Assembly (NCBI GenBank): GCA_031082125.1
Contig: JAVHLM010000032.1
Location: 40,338-82,516, forward strand
DNA from: Candidatus Eremiobacterota bacterium
GTDB taxonomy: Bacteria > Vulcanimicrobiota > CADAWZ01 > Ess09-12
DNA: 42,179 nt
Reading direction: 5' to 3'
Part shown: positions 24,734 to 33,583 of the stretch, one piece after another
How positions within the stretch are numbered: the first letter of the stretch is position 1
Layout of the letters: each line of letters starts with the position of its first letter
The notes under the pieces: model-generated
The model's input: only the letters and a program-made list of their open reading frames with translations
What the model was told of the DNA's origin: nothing
Databases searched by the model: none
Position numbers and translations under genes: made by a program

Positions 24734-26164
24734 ATGAGTGATATTTTGAAAGAATTCGTAGATGGAGTAGGCAGCCTGCTGACGGGCTACAGGATCACCC
24801 TCACGGAGTTCCTGAAGGATCCCGTGACGCTCCAGTACCCATGGGACAAGTGGCCGATCCCCACGAGGTACAGGGGGAAGCTCACCGTCAAGGGCTTCTT
24901 TGACGAGGAGACCATCGAGCGCAAGAGCACCTGTTACCCCGAAAAGGATCTGGCGCCCTGCATGAAGACCTGCCCCGCCTTTACCGATGTAAGGGGCTAC
25001 ATCACGGCTATCGCAGAGAAAAACTACCTCGAGGGCATCAGGATCCTGAAGAATACCTATCCCTTTGCAGGGAGCCTCGGAAGAGTCTGCCCTGCTCCAT
25101 GCGAGGGCCGCTGCACAAGGGGCACGGCCCAGAGGGATCCCCTCACCATAAGGTACCTTAAGAGGTTCCTTGCCGATTACGAGAGAGGCCTTCCTGCCGA
25201 GTCGAGAGTGCCCTACGAGAAAAAGGATGGTCCCAAGCCTCACAAGGTGGCCGTTGTGGGCGCGGGCCCCGCGGGGCTCACATGTGCCTGGTACCTTGCT
25301 CTCAAGGGCTTTCCCGTGACGGTCTTCGAAAAGCTCCCTGTCGCCGGGGGGTACCTTGCCACGGGAATACCGAAATACCGCCTTCCAAGGGAGATCCTGA
25401 AGGAGGAGATCAAGAGCATCACCGATCTTGGCGTTGAGCTGAAGCTCAATACCGCCGTCGGGAAAGATATATCCTATGACGAGCTCTTTTCATCCGGATA
25501 CAGCGCCGTGTTTATAGGGGCCGGCGCAACAAAGCCCTCGAGGATGGGCTGCGATGGGGAGGAGAGCCCATGTGTTCAGACCGGTGAAGATTTTCTTTAC
25601 CGTGTGAACCTCAATCTCCCTTACAAGCTGGGAAAGAGAGTCGTCGTCATAGGAGGCGGCAACACGGCCATTGACTGCGCCCGCGTGGCCAAGAGGCTGG
25701 GAAGCGACGTGACGATCCTTTACCGTAGAACCATGGCCGAGATGCCTGCCGAAGAGCACGAGATCAATGACTGCATTAACGAAGAGGTGAATCTTGAGAT
25801 TCTCACGGCGCCTGTAAAGGTCTGCGGCTGCGATGTGCTCGCCGGCATCGAGTGCGTGAGATGCACCCTTGGCGAGCCCGATGCCTCGGGAAGAAGAAAG
25901 CCCATGCCCCTCGAGTGCTCGGAGTTCATAGTGGAGTGCGACACCATCATCACTGCCGTGAGCAGGACGCCAGAGCTCCCGGGGCTTCCCGAGAGCGTGA
26001 AGCTCACGAAGTGGGGCACCATCCAGACTGACCCCATGACGGGCGCCACCTCAATGAAAGGGGTATACGCTGGCGGTGATGCCGCCCTCGGTGCCGCCAC
26101 CGTGATCGAAGCCATCGCCACGGCGAAAAAAGCGGCCATGGGTATTGAGAAACTCCTATCCTGA
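24734..26164 (+). CDS. NuoI N-terminal segment fused to a GltD/SfrB-type FAD-NAD(P) oxidoreductase
   Basis: The 476-residue protein is a chimera. Residues 10-52 look like the NuoI N-terminus: a helix, then LKDPVTLQYPWDKW and PTRYRGKLTV, matching the YPEE-x-PPRYRG element of NuoI. Residues 65-160 form the Fer4_20 domain of GltD-type proteins, with Cys67, 76, 80, 119, 123 and 127 available for two [4Fe-4S] clusters. FAD binds at VAVVGAGPAGLTC (172-184). NAD(P) binds at VVVIGGGNTAIDCARVAKRLG (303-323). The FAD-closing motif is YAGGDAALGAATVIEAI. The Cys ligands of NuoI are not here but in the next gene. The position between nuoH and the ferredoxin subunit suggests it replaces NuoEFG as the electron-input module and docks through its NuoI-like segment. 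NADH versus NADPH use cannot be read by eye. Confidence 0.92.
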   Translation: MSDILKEFVDGVGSLLTGYRITLTEFLKDPVTLQYPWDKWPIPTRYRGKLTVKGFFDEETIERKSTCYPEKDLAPCMKTCPAFTDVRGYITAIAEKNYLEGIRILKNTYPFAGSLGRVCPAPCEGRCTRGTAQRDPLTIRYLKRFLADYERGLPAESRVPYEKKDGPKPHKVAVVGAGPAGLTCAWYLALKGFPVTVFEKLPVAGGYLATGIPKYRLPREILKEEIKSITDLGVELKLNTAVGKDISYDELFSSGYSAVFIGAGATKPSRMGCDGEESPCVQTGEDFLYRVNLNLPYKLGKRVVVIGGGNTAIDCARVAKRLGSDVTILYRRTMAEMPAEEHEINDCINEEVNLEILTAPVKVCGCDVLAGIECVRCTLGEPDASGRRKPMPLECSEFIVECDTIITAVSRTPELPGLPESVKLTKWGTIQTDPMTGATSMKGVYAGGDAALGAATVIEAIATAKKAAMGIEKLLS

Positions 26165-26180
26165 CGGTGAGGAACAGAAA

Positions 26181-26600
26181 ATGGAAGGAAAAGTAGAAAC
26201 CATAAGAGCGTCTATGCCAAAGCTCCCGGCGCGGGAGCGGGCGGCATCATTTGATGAGGTGGAGAAAGGCCTCCCCGAGGATATTGCCGTCTTGGAGGCA
26301 ATCCGCTGCCTGGGATGCAACGTGGAGCTCTGCGTAGGCTGCAGGATATGCGCCGAGGTGTGCCCTGACGCCTGTATTCACATTAATACGGCCGAGACGC
26401 TCTCGGGGAAGCAGTATGTGACCTCCTATGAGGTGGACAGCGCCACATGCATGTTCTGCGGCCTCTGCACAGAGGCTTGCCCTACAAAGACGCTGGTCCA
26501 CACGGCGGCCTATGAGCTTTCCGTATATGACAAGCAGGAGATGGTCTATCGGGAATCCGTCCCCGCAGCAAAGAAGGCAGGAGGAGAGAAGGAAAAGTGA
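26181..26600 (+). CDS. nuoI: NuoI ferredoxin domain (N6a/N6b) with GltD-type N-terminal linker
   Basis: From ATG 26181, with GAGG eight bases before it, this is a 139-residue protein. Residues 8-46 (RASMPKLPARERAASFDEVE, then EAIRCLGC) match the linker that ends GltD/SfrB-type flavoproteins just before their ferredoxin domain. Residues 51-125 are the NuoI two-cluster ferredoxin: CVGCRICAEVCPDAC (Cys51, 54, 57, 61) and CMFCGLCTEACP (Cys90, 93, 96, 100), then the NuoI-typical AYELSVYDKQEMVY. The usual NuoI N-terminal segment is missing and lies on the previous gene. It passes electrons to N2 in NuoB. Extra Cys43 and Cys46 might bind a further metal site with partners. Confidence 0.92.
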   Translation: MEGKVETIRASMPKLPARERAASFDEVEKGLPEDIAVLEAIRCLGCNVELCVGCRICAEVCPDACIHINTAETLSGKQYVTSYEVDSATCMFCGLCTEACPTKTLVHTAAYELSVYDKQEMVYRESVPAAKKAGGEKEK

Positions 26601-27124
26601 TGCAAGCGATTAACCCGCCGCTTTTCTATGTCCTGGCAGCCCTGGTGATATGCTCAGCTCTTGTGGTGGTAAGAGTCCGGAATATCTTCCATGGCGCTCT
26701 CGCCCTGGGTCTCACGTTCCTTGGCGTGGCAGGTCTTTATATCACGCTCCATGCGGAATTCCTCGCAGGAATGCAGGTTCTCATTTATGTGGGAGCTGTT
26801 GTTGTCCTTATACTGTTCGGTATCATGCTCACCCAGCAGCTTCACAGGAAGGACATGCCGTCCTTTAACGCCTTGCAGCCCCTGGCGCTTGCAGCGACAC
26901 TGTTGACTGCAGTGGTGATGGGCTATTTTATCACCAGCCAGAAATGGTCTTCAGGTGAGCCTCTCATCGCGGCCTCTCCGGAATCCCATGTCCGCGAGCT
27001 GGGCATTTGCCTGATGAGAGATTACCTCGTTCCCTTCGAGGTGCTCTCAGTGCTCCTTCTGGCCGCCCTGCTGGGTGCCCTTGTCATAGCGCGAAAGGAG
27101 GGGAAGCCCGGTGATCGGTCTTAA
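26600..27124 (+). CDS. nuoJ: NADH-quinone oxidoreductase subunit J
   Basis: The 174-residue protein has five membrane helices. The pi-bulge helix GMQVLIYVGAVVVLILFGIML is canonical for NuoJ/ND6, which couples quinone reduction to proton transfer. The ATG at 26600 shares its A with the preceding TGA, so the two genes are translationally coupled. The GTG at 26597 is less likely. The end overlaps nuoK by 14 bases. Confidence 0.94.
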   Translation: MQAINPPLFYVLAALVICSALVVVRVRNIFHGALALGLTFLGVAGLYITLHAEFLAGMQVLIYVGAVVVLILFGIMLTQQLHRKDMPSFNALQPLALAATLLTAVVMGYFITSQKWSSGEPLIAASPESHVRELGICLMRDYLVPFEVLSVLLLAALLGALVIARKEGKPGDRS

Positions 27125-27413
27125 CCACTACCTTATCCTGAGCCTGGCAGTTTTCTCCATCGGAATTTTCGGCGTCCTCACGAGGAGGTCGGCCATAGGG
27201 GTCCTGCTGTCCCTCGAGCTCATGTTCAACGCGGTATGTCTGAACTTTGCCGCCTTCTCATATTTTCTCCATACCATCTCGGGGCAGATCATGGTCATTT
27301 TCATCATAGCCATAGCCGCTGCCGAGTCCTGCGTGGGAATCGCGCTTGTGCTCAGCATCTACCGGCATTTCAAGGATATCTCGGTCGATAAGGTGAGTGA
27401 GCTAAAATGGTAG
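27111..27413 (+). CDS. nuoK: NADH-quinone oxidoreductase subunit K
   Basis: The 100-residue, three-helix subunit has the two family glutamates in membrane helices, in LLSLELMFNAVCLNF and AIAAAESCVGIALVL, which belong to the proton path. GTG start at 27111 with GGAGGGG upstream inside nuoJ. Standard length. Confidence 0.95.
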   Translation: MIGLNHYLILSLAVFSIGIFGVLTRRSAIGVLLSLELMFNAVCLNFAAFSYFLHTISGQIMVIFIIAIAAAESCVGIALVLSIYRHFKDISVDKVSELKW

Positions 27414-27426
27414 AAGGGAGATTCCG

Positions 27427-29397
27427 GTGGAAACCTTGAACGGATCACATCTTCTGATGGACGGGTTCCTGGTGGGCTTTTGCCCCTTTTTCGCCTTCGT
27501 CCTCATCTCCATATTTTCCCTGAGAAACAGGGGTGTCTCGGCAGCCATCTCGATCATGGCCATCGCGCTCTCCGCTGTTCTTTCGGGCATAATACTCTTC
27601 CACCGTCTTAAAGATCCCTTCTCTGCACCCTTCAACTACGAGATCCCCTGGATCACCATCAATGACTTCACGGTGCCTATCGGCCTCCTCATCAACAACC
27701 TCTCGGCGTCGATGATGTTCATCGTAAGCTTTGTCGCCATGCTCATCCAGATTTACTCTGTAAGCTACATGGAGAACGAGGAGGAAACGGTCTTTTCCAA
27801 GTACTTTGCTTTCATGTCCCTCTTTGCGGCCTCGATGCTGGGGCTCGTCATGTCGCCCAATTTTTTCCAGATCTATATCTTCTGGGAGCTTGTGGGCCTC
27901 TCGTCGTATCTCCTGATAGGATTCTGGTACAGCAAGAAGTCGGCCGCCGACGCGGCGAAAAAGGCCTTTGTCGTCACAAGGTTCGGCGACATGGGATTCC
28001 TTCTGGGAATAATACTGCTCTACCTCATCACGGGGAGCTTCTCATTTGACGCCATTCCCGGGCTCCTGGACAAGTATCTCGGCAACCAGGCCCTCACGGG
28101 CCATATGGTGGCAGGCATCGTGCTGTCAAAGACCGCCGTGGTGAACTGGGTGATGTTCCTGGTCTTTTGCGGCGCCATAGGGAAAAGTGCCATGTTTCCT
28201 CTCCACGTGTGGCTTCCCGACGCAATGGAAGGCCCCACCCCCGTGAGCGCCCTCATCCATGCTGCCACGATGGTGGCAGCAGGCGTGTTCCTTGTCGCTC
28301 AGACGCTCCCCATATTCCATAAGGCTCCCGACACCATGGTGGCGATTGCCTATATAGGAGGCTTTACCGCATTCATTGCGGCTACCATGGGCATTGTGCA
28401 GGACGACATAAAAAGGGTTCTCGCCTATTCGACGATCAGCCAGCTCGGCATCATGATCATGGCCCTGGGCCTTGGCGGCTACGTGGCCGGTGTGTTCCAT
28501 CTCTTTACCCATGCCTTTTTCAAGGCCCTCCTGTTCCTCTGCGCCGGCTCGGTAATCCATGCGATCCACTCAAACAACATATGGGAGATGGGCCGCCTCG
28601 GGAAGTACATGCCCACGACAGCGGCAACCTTCCTGATAGGTGCCCTTGCCCTTGCGGGCGTGCCGCCCCTTGCGGGCTTCTGGAGCAAGGACGAGATAAT
28701 GGGTGTGCTGTGGCAGTCAAAACACTACGTGATGATAGTCCTTGGGTTCGGAGTGGCATTCTGCACGGCCTTCTACATGTTCCGGGTCTATTATGTCGCC
28801 TTCTGCGGCAGGGAGCGCTCGGGCCACCCGCCTCACGAGTCCTCGCCGTTCATGACGATCCCCCTGGTGATCCTCGCTTTCTTTGCCATCTTCCTCGGGT
28901 TCATCGGCGTCCCGGGCCACAGCGCCTTTGCTCCCTTCATCGAGGGAAAGGCGCTTGAAGGCCATGAGGCCTTTTTCCTGGGACCCTTGCTCCTCTCGAT
29001 GCTGATGGCGGGCCTGGGAATCCTCACCGCATGGCTCCTTTACGGCAAGGAGCCCGAGAAGAGCGAGGAGATGCTCAAGACCCGGTACAGGGCCATTTAC
29101 ACTCTTCTTGTCAACAAGTATTACATGGACGATTTCTGGTCTTTCATAATGCAGCGCCTTGTCTTCGGAGCGGCGAAAGTGGCATCGTTCATCGATGAGA
29201 AGATTGTCGACAACGTGGTGAACCTTGCCGGCTGGGCTACCGACGAGAGCGGCAAGATGCTCAGGAAGGAAGAGTCCGGCCTTGTGCAGCAGTATGCCGC
29301 GGTCATTGTAATTTCACTGGCGATCATTCTGATGGGTGCCGGTTTCATAGAAGCCATATCGTCGGGAAAAGTATTTCTGCAGATACCCTTCAGATAA
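27427..29397 (+). CDS. nuoL: NADH-quinone oxidoreductase subunit L
   Basis: The 656-residue antiporter-like proton-pumping subunit has about sixteen helices. Landmarks: FFQIYIFWELVGLSSYLLIG with the key Glu, GKSAMFPLHVWLPDAMEGPT, SALIHAATMVAAGVFL, DDIKRVLAYSTISQLG and the long C-terminal lateral helix region (from about 560). GTG start at 27427 after GGGAG. Length is normal, which indicates a full third pump module. Confidence 0.95.
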   Translation: METLNGSHLLMDGFLVGFCPFFAFVLISIFSLRNRGVSAAISIMAIALSAVLSGIILFHRLKDPFSAPFNYEIPWITINDFTVPIGLLINNLSASMMFIVSFVAMLIQIYSVSYMENEEETVFSKYFAFMSLFAASMLGLVMSPNFFQIYIFWELVGLSSYLLIGFWYSKKSAADAAKKAFVVTRFGDMGFLLGIILLYLITGSFSFDAIPGLLDKYLGNQALTGHMVAGIVLSKTAVVNWVMFLVFCGAIGKSAMFPLHVWLPDAMEGPTPVSALIHAATMVAAGVFLVAQTLPIFHKAPDTMVAIAYIGGFTAFIAATMGIVQDDIKRVLAYSTISQLGIMIMALGLGGYVAGVFHLFTHAFFKALLFLCAGSVIHAIHSNNIWEMGRLGKYMPTTAATFLIGALALAGVPPLAGFWSKDEIMGVLWQSKHYVMIVLGFGVAFCTAFYMFRVYYVAFCGRERSGHPPHESSPFMTIPLVILAFFAIFLGFIGVPGHSAFAPFIEGKALEGHEAFFLGPLLLSMLMAGLGILTAWLLYGKEPEKSEEMLKTRYRAIYTLLVNKYYMDDFWSFIMQRLVFGAAKVASFIDEKIVDNVVNLAGWATDESGKMLRKEESGLVQQYAAVIVISLAIILMGAGFIEAISSGKVFLQIPFR

Positions 29398-29413
29398 CAA
29401 AGGAGCACGAGCC

Positions 29414-30931
29414 ATGGAGCCCATAATCCTGTCGATAATCACCTTTTCTCCCCTCCTCGGGGCGCTCCTGATCCTTTTCATCCCCCGGGAGGAAGAGTGG
29501 GAGATCAAGCTGCTTGCCACTTTCTCCACCTTCTGCTCCTTTATCCTTTCCTTATACCTTTTCGTTACCTTTGACAGGTCCCTGGGGAGCGAGACCCTGC
29601 AGTTCGTGGAGAGAATCCCATGGATACCGAAGCTGGGCATTTCCTACATAATGGGCGTTGACGGTTTCAACGCACCCATGGTGCTCCTTTCCGGAATACT
29701 GGCCTTTGCCTGCATCCTGGCATCATTCCGGATCACCCACAGGACAAAAGAGTATTTCATTCTCACCCTCGTCTGCCTCACGGGCGTCATAGGTGTCTTC
29801 AGCACGCAGGATCTCTTTTTCTTTGTGGTATTTTACGAGATGGCCAGTATCCCGATGTATTTTCTCATCGGCATCTGGGGATCAGATAAATCAGGGAACG
29901 GAAAGACGGTGAAAAAGGAATACGCCGCTCTCAAGCTCACCCTCTACCTCCAGCTGGGCGGCGGGCTTGTGCTCCTTGGCATCCTGGGCGTCTATTTCCT
30001 CACGGTGCTCCCCCAGGGCATGCAGAGGACCTTCTTCCTCCATGACCTCATCCAGTACGGGAACCTTGCAAAGCATTACCAGATGATCCTCTTCCCTCTC
30101 ATCTTCCTGGGCTTTGCCATAGAGGCCGGCTTCTGGCCCCTCCACACGTGGCTCCCCGACGGCCATTCGGCAGCGCCGACAGCCCTCTCGATGATCCTTG
30201 CCGGCGTCCTCCTCAAGATGGGCGGGTACGGCATGCTCAAGATCGCCATAGGGCTCGCACCGCAGGGCGCGCTTGTATGGCTGGACATCTTTATAGCCTT
30301 CGGGGTAATCAACATCATTTATGGCGCTCTCTGTGCCATGAACCAGACTGATATCAAATATATGATTGCCTATTCCAGTGTAAGCCACATGGGTTTCGTC
30401 ACACTGGGGATCGCGGCGAGAAATACAGCAGGCTTTAACGGAGCCATCTTCCAGATGTTCTCCCATGGCATCATCACGGCCCTCCTCTTCGCCATCGCCG
30501 GCCTGCTCTACGAGAAGGCCCATACCCGCTCCATGCCGAAGCTTGGAGGTCTCGCGGTGAAAATGCCATACCTTGCCACATTCTTTATCCTGGGAGGGCT
30601 TGCCTCGCTGGGACTCCCCGGTATGAGCGGCTTCGTTGCCGAGTTCCTGGTGTTCATCGCCGTGTTCAAGGCCCACTATATCATTGCCGGCGCCCTGGCC
30701 ATCACGGGCATCGTGCTCACCGCCATCTACATCCTGAGAGCAGTGCAGCGCATATTTTTCGGAGCCTTGCCCGACGGGTATCTCGATATCAAGGACCTGA
30801 CAGGCATCGAGGGCTCCCACCTGGTGCTGCTGTCCCTGGTGATGATTGTCTTCGGGGTGTACCCGCGGCTCCTGATAGACGTGATGAGCCCGAGCACGGA
30901 ATATCTAAGACGGCTCCTTATGGGTCAATAA
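29414..30931 (+). CDS. nuoM: NADH-quinone oxidoreductase subunit M
   Basis: The 505-residue antiporter-like subunit has about fourteen helices. Landmarks: DLFFFVVFYEMASIPMYFLIG with the conserved Glu, IEAGFWPLHTWLPDGHSAAP, LAGVLLKMGGYGML, DIKYMIAYSSVSHMGF and the C-terminal IYILRAVQRIFFG. AAAGGAG precedes the ATG. It follows nuoL by 16 bases. Confidence 0.95.
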   Translation: MEPIILSIITFSPLLGALLILFIPREEEWEIKLLATFSTFCSFILSLYLFVTFDRSLGSETLQFVERIPWIPKLGISYIMGVDGFNAPMVLLSGILAFACILASFRITHRTKEYFILTLVCLTGVIGVFSTQDLFFFVVFYEMASIPMYFLIGIWGSDKSGNGKTVKKEYAALKLTLYLQLGGGLVLLGILGVYFLTVLPQGMQRTFFLHDLIQYGNLAKHYQMILFPLIFLGFAIEAGFWPLHTWLPDGHSAAPTALSMILAGVLLKMGGYGMLKIAIGLAPQGALVWLDIFIAFGVINIIYGALCAMNQTDIKYMIAYSSVSHMGFVTLGIAARNTAGFNGAIFQMFSHGIITALLFAIAGLLYEKAHTRSMPKLGGLAVKMPYLATFFILGGLASLGLPGMSGFVAEFLVFIAVFKAHYIIAGALAITGIVLTAIYILRAVQRIFFGALPDGYLDIKDLTGIEGSHLVLLSLVMIVFGVYPRLLIDVMSPSTEYLRRLLMGQ

Positions 30932-30945
30932 GAGGGAGGCTCAAG

Positions 30946-32454
30946 GTGAATCTCGAGTTGCTTTCGATGGAATTGTTCCTCTGCGCCTGGGGGTTGCTCC
31001 TCATTATTCTGAACCTGGCAGGCCTGAAAAACAACAGGGTGCTTGGGTACATCACGGCAGCGGGCGTCATTATCGCAAGCGCCATAGGCATTTTCTTCCT
31101 TTACGGCAGAAACGAGCCCCTCGCGCGCACGGGGAAAGAGCTCTTCAAAGGCTTCCTGTACTTTACCGATCCTCTCTCGGTGTACTTCAAGATGCTGATC
31201 CTGCTCCTCGTCCTTATGGCCGTGCTGCTCTCAATGGACTATTTCCACCGCCACCGCGGGGCTCACGCCGAGTTCTACCCCATCCTCCTCTTCTGCAGCT
31301 CGGGGCTTTTGATGATGACTTCGGCAGGCGATTTCCTGCTGCTCTTCGTTGCCATGGAACTGGTGAGCATACCGCTTTACGTGCTTGCCGCCTTCGAGAG
31401 GAAAGAGAGAAGGTCCGCGGAGGCCGGCTTCAAATACTTCATGCTCGGCGCATTCTCTTCAGCCCTTTTCCTTTTCGGCGTCAGCATTCTGTACGGCATG
31501 ACAAACTCGCTGATATTCGTCAACAAGAGCTTCGCCACGCTTCCCACGATTACAGGCACCATGAACAACGAGAGCTTTTTTACCGCCGGCCCGGCCATCA
31601 AGGCAGCCCTCTCTCTTGCCATCGTGATGATCGTCGCAGGTCTTGGCTTCAAGATCGCCGCTTCCCCCTTCCACATGTGGGCGCCTGATGTGTATGAAGG
31701 CTCGCCGATCCCCGTGACAGCCTTTATCTCCGTGGCTCCCAAGGTTGCGGGGATCGCCGTATTGCTGAGAGTATTCCCCGGCGGCATCGATGCCTGCTCG
31801 TCAAACTGGATGCCACTCTTTGCCCTTATCGGCATGCTCTCCATTGTAATTGGAAACCTCACTGCCCTGAGGCAGGATAATATAAAAAGGCTCCTTGCCT
31901 ATTCAGGCATCTCCCAGGTGGGCTTCATACTCCTTGGCTTCGCAGGGATAAGCGCCAACAGGGATGCCGCCATATCCTACGTGCTCTTCTACACTACCGT
32001 GTATGCCCTCACCAACATGGGTGTCTTTGCCGTCGCACAGCTTGCCAGCGAGCATTACGGCACAGAAAAATTCTCAGAGTACAAAGGTCTGGCTGTCATA
32101 TCGCCAAGCCTCTCTCTCATGGCGGCCCTGGCTCTTCTCTCCCTGGCAGGGATTCCGCCCCTTTCAGGCTTCATGGCAAAGTTCCTTATCTTCGCCAGTA
32201 TTTTCAACGCCTTCGACCACAGGCTTATGCTCTTTGTCGTGCTGGCTATCATATTCAGCGTCATCTCCCTGTTTTACTATCTCAGGATCCTCAAATACAT
32301 GTACTACCGTGAGATAGAAAATAGAGCGCCTCTTGTCATCCCTGGCGTGTGCATGGTAGTCCTCTCCATATCCACCCTCGCCACGGTCTTCCTGGGCCTT
32401 CTGCCCTCGTTCTTCACGCTCACTGGCTATGTGGCGGAGTATCTCAACAAATAG
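30946..32454 (+). CDS. nuoN: NADH-quinone oxidoreductase subunit N
   Basis: The 502-residue antiporter-like subunit has about fourteen helices. Landmarks: FLLLFVAMELVSIPLYVLAAF, EAGFKYFMLGAFSSALFLFG, KIAASPFHMWAPDVYEGSPIP and DNIKRLLAYSGISQVGF. GTG start at 30946 with GGGAGG six bases before it. Last structural gene of the complex. The three pump subunits L, M and N are all full-length, so the membrane arm is that of an ordinary complex I. Confidence 0.95.
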   Translation: MNLELLSMELFLCAWGLLLIILNLAGLKNNRVLGYITAAGVIIASAIGIFFLYGRNEPLARTGKELFKGFLYFTDPLSVYFKMLILLLVLMAVLLSMDYFHRHRGAHAEFYPILLFCSSGLLMMTSAGDFLLLFVAMELVSIPLYVLAAFERKERRSAEAGFKYFMLGAFSSALFLFGVSILYGMTNSLIFVNKSFATLPTITGTMNNESFFTAGPAIKAALSLAIVMIVAGLGFKIAASPFHMWAPDVYEGSPIPVTAFISVAPKVAGIAVLLRVFPGGIDACSSNWMPLFALIGMLSIVIGNLTALRQDNIKRLLAYSGISQVGFILLGFAGISANRDAAISYVLFYTTVYALTNMGVFAVAQLASEHYGTEKFSEYKGLAVISPSLSLMAALALLSLAGIPPLSGFMAKFLIFASIFNAFDHRLMLFVVLAIIFSVISLFYYLRILKYMYYREIENRAPLVIPGVCMVVLSISTLATVFLGLLPSFFTLTGYVAEYLNK

Positions 32455-32465
32455 AGAGGTTTTCC

Positions 32466-33383
32466 ATGCTCTCAGTTCCCTACCCGATCATCGACGCCCA
32501 TATCCATCTCTTTGTCACGACGCCTCTCACCCATCCCGAGAAATACCGGGACCTTTACACCCCCATGGAAATCAAGATGATGAAGAAGCGCTTTGATAAG
32601 AACCTGAAAGAGCGCGGCCAGCCCCCCATTGACACTTCATGCTGCACGGCGAAGGAGAATGCCGACCGCTGGCACGCCCAGTTTGAAAAATGCGGCATCA
32701 CCCGCGGCGCCTTCATTTCAATGGAAAACGATTACGAGAACCTGCGGGATTTTCTGAGCCTTGGCAGGGAGAGGTTCCTCGGGTACGCCTTTCTCGACCC
32801 CCTCAGGGAAGACGGGCCTGCATACCTCGAAAGATCAGTGAAGGAATACGGCCTCAGGGGCCTCAAGCTCATCGCCACCAACCAGAAGTTCCACCCCTAT
32901 GACGCAAGGATCTATCCCCTCTGGGAAAAAGCCCAGGAGCTTCAGATCCCCGTGCTTATCCACATGGGGGCATCAATAGGTTACTCGGCGGACTTCCGTT
33001 TCGCCAATCCCCTCGATCTCCAGCCCGTGCTCCGGGATTTCCCTGACCTTGTTTTCATGCTGGCCCATTTCGGCGTGGGCTTCTTCAGGGAGGCCCTCCT
33101 GCTGGGCTACCAGTGCGACAACGTTTACTATGACACGTCCAGCTCCAACATCTGGATGAAATACCAGGGATTCCCCATCACCCTCAAGGACGTCTTCAGG
33201 TATGCCCTTGACGCCGTGGGGCCGGGGCGCATCGTGTTCGGCACCGACTCGAGCTACTTTCCCAGGGGATACCGCTTCGACGTGCTTAAGGAGCAGCATG
33301 AGGCCCTGGAAGCACTGGGTGTCTCCGAGGAGGACAGAGCGAAGATATTCGGCGGGAACATTGCCAGGCTGATGAAGCTCTAG
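32466..33383 (+). CDS. Amidohydrolase-2 family metal-dependent hydrolase
   Basis: From ATG 32466, with GAGAGG before it, this is a 305-residue TIM-barrel hydrolase of the amidohydrolase-2 (ACMSD-like) group. It has the metal site IIDAHIHLF (His12/His14), GLKLIATNQKFHPYD, His in VLIHMG, LVFMLAHFGVG, YYDTSS, and the late metal Asp in IVFGTDSSYFPRG. Family members decarboxylate or hydrolyse aromatic and other small acids. The substrate is not predictable here. The frame is open upstream into nuoN, but homology begins at this ATG. It follows nuoN by 11 bases and is probably the last gene of the operon. Its link to respiration is unclear. Confidence 0.87.
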   Translation: MLSVPYPIIDAHIHLFVTTPLTHPEKYRDLYTPMEIKMMKKRFDKNLKERGQPPIDTSCCTAKENADRWHAQFEKCGITRGAFISMENDYENLRDFLSLGRERFLGYAFLDPLREDGPAYLERSVKEYGLRGLKLIATNQKFHPYDARIYPLWEKAQELQIPVLIHMGASIGYSADFRFANPLDLQPVLRDFPDLVFMLAHFGVGFFREALLLGYQCDNVYYDTSSSNIWMKYQGFPITLKDVFRYALDAVGPGRIVFGTDSSYFPRGYRFDVLKEQHEALEALGVSEEDRAKIFGGNIARLMKL

Positions 33384-33400
33384 TGTCGCGGATTTCCCGT

Positions 33401-33583
33401 TCATCGGGCCGTGAGAAACTTCAGGTCTTCTCGAATGAGGCTGAAGTCATAGCAGCCCTTCCCGGTTTCAAGCTGTTTCCAGGCATAGGTGACCTGGGCG
33501 CCCTCGAATGCCTTTACATGGAGAAAAGGTGAGCGGGGGATCGCCTCCCGCTCCATGCAGAAGTAGACATAGTGATGGGCCAC
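33401..33583 (-). pseudogene. Remnant of a glycoside-hydrolase-like gene
   Basis: The minus-strand frame contains a segment very like the barrel start of clan A-type glycoside hydrolases: FLHVKAFEGAQVTYAWKQLE, then KGCYDFSLIREDLKFL, recalling the W-x-x-LEP-x-x-G-x-YDFS-x-I-x-x-DL pattern. The frame is open upstream to about 33730 without a good start and stops at 33401, just where the rest of a barrel should follow. The next 18 bases lead into the end of the convergent amidohydrolase gene. Lengths and position fit a decayed, truncated gene. The assignment rests on about 45 residues. Confidence 0.45.

Noticed and set aside
29891-30820. 309-codon minus-strand open frame
   Set aside because: It is the antisense of nuoM. 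Its His/Glu/Gly-rich sequence is the usual reverse image of hydrophobic membrane codons.
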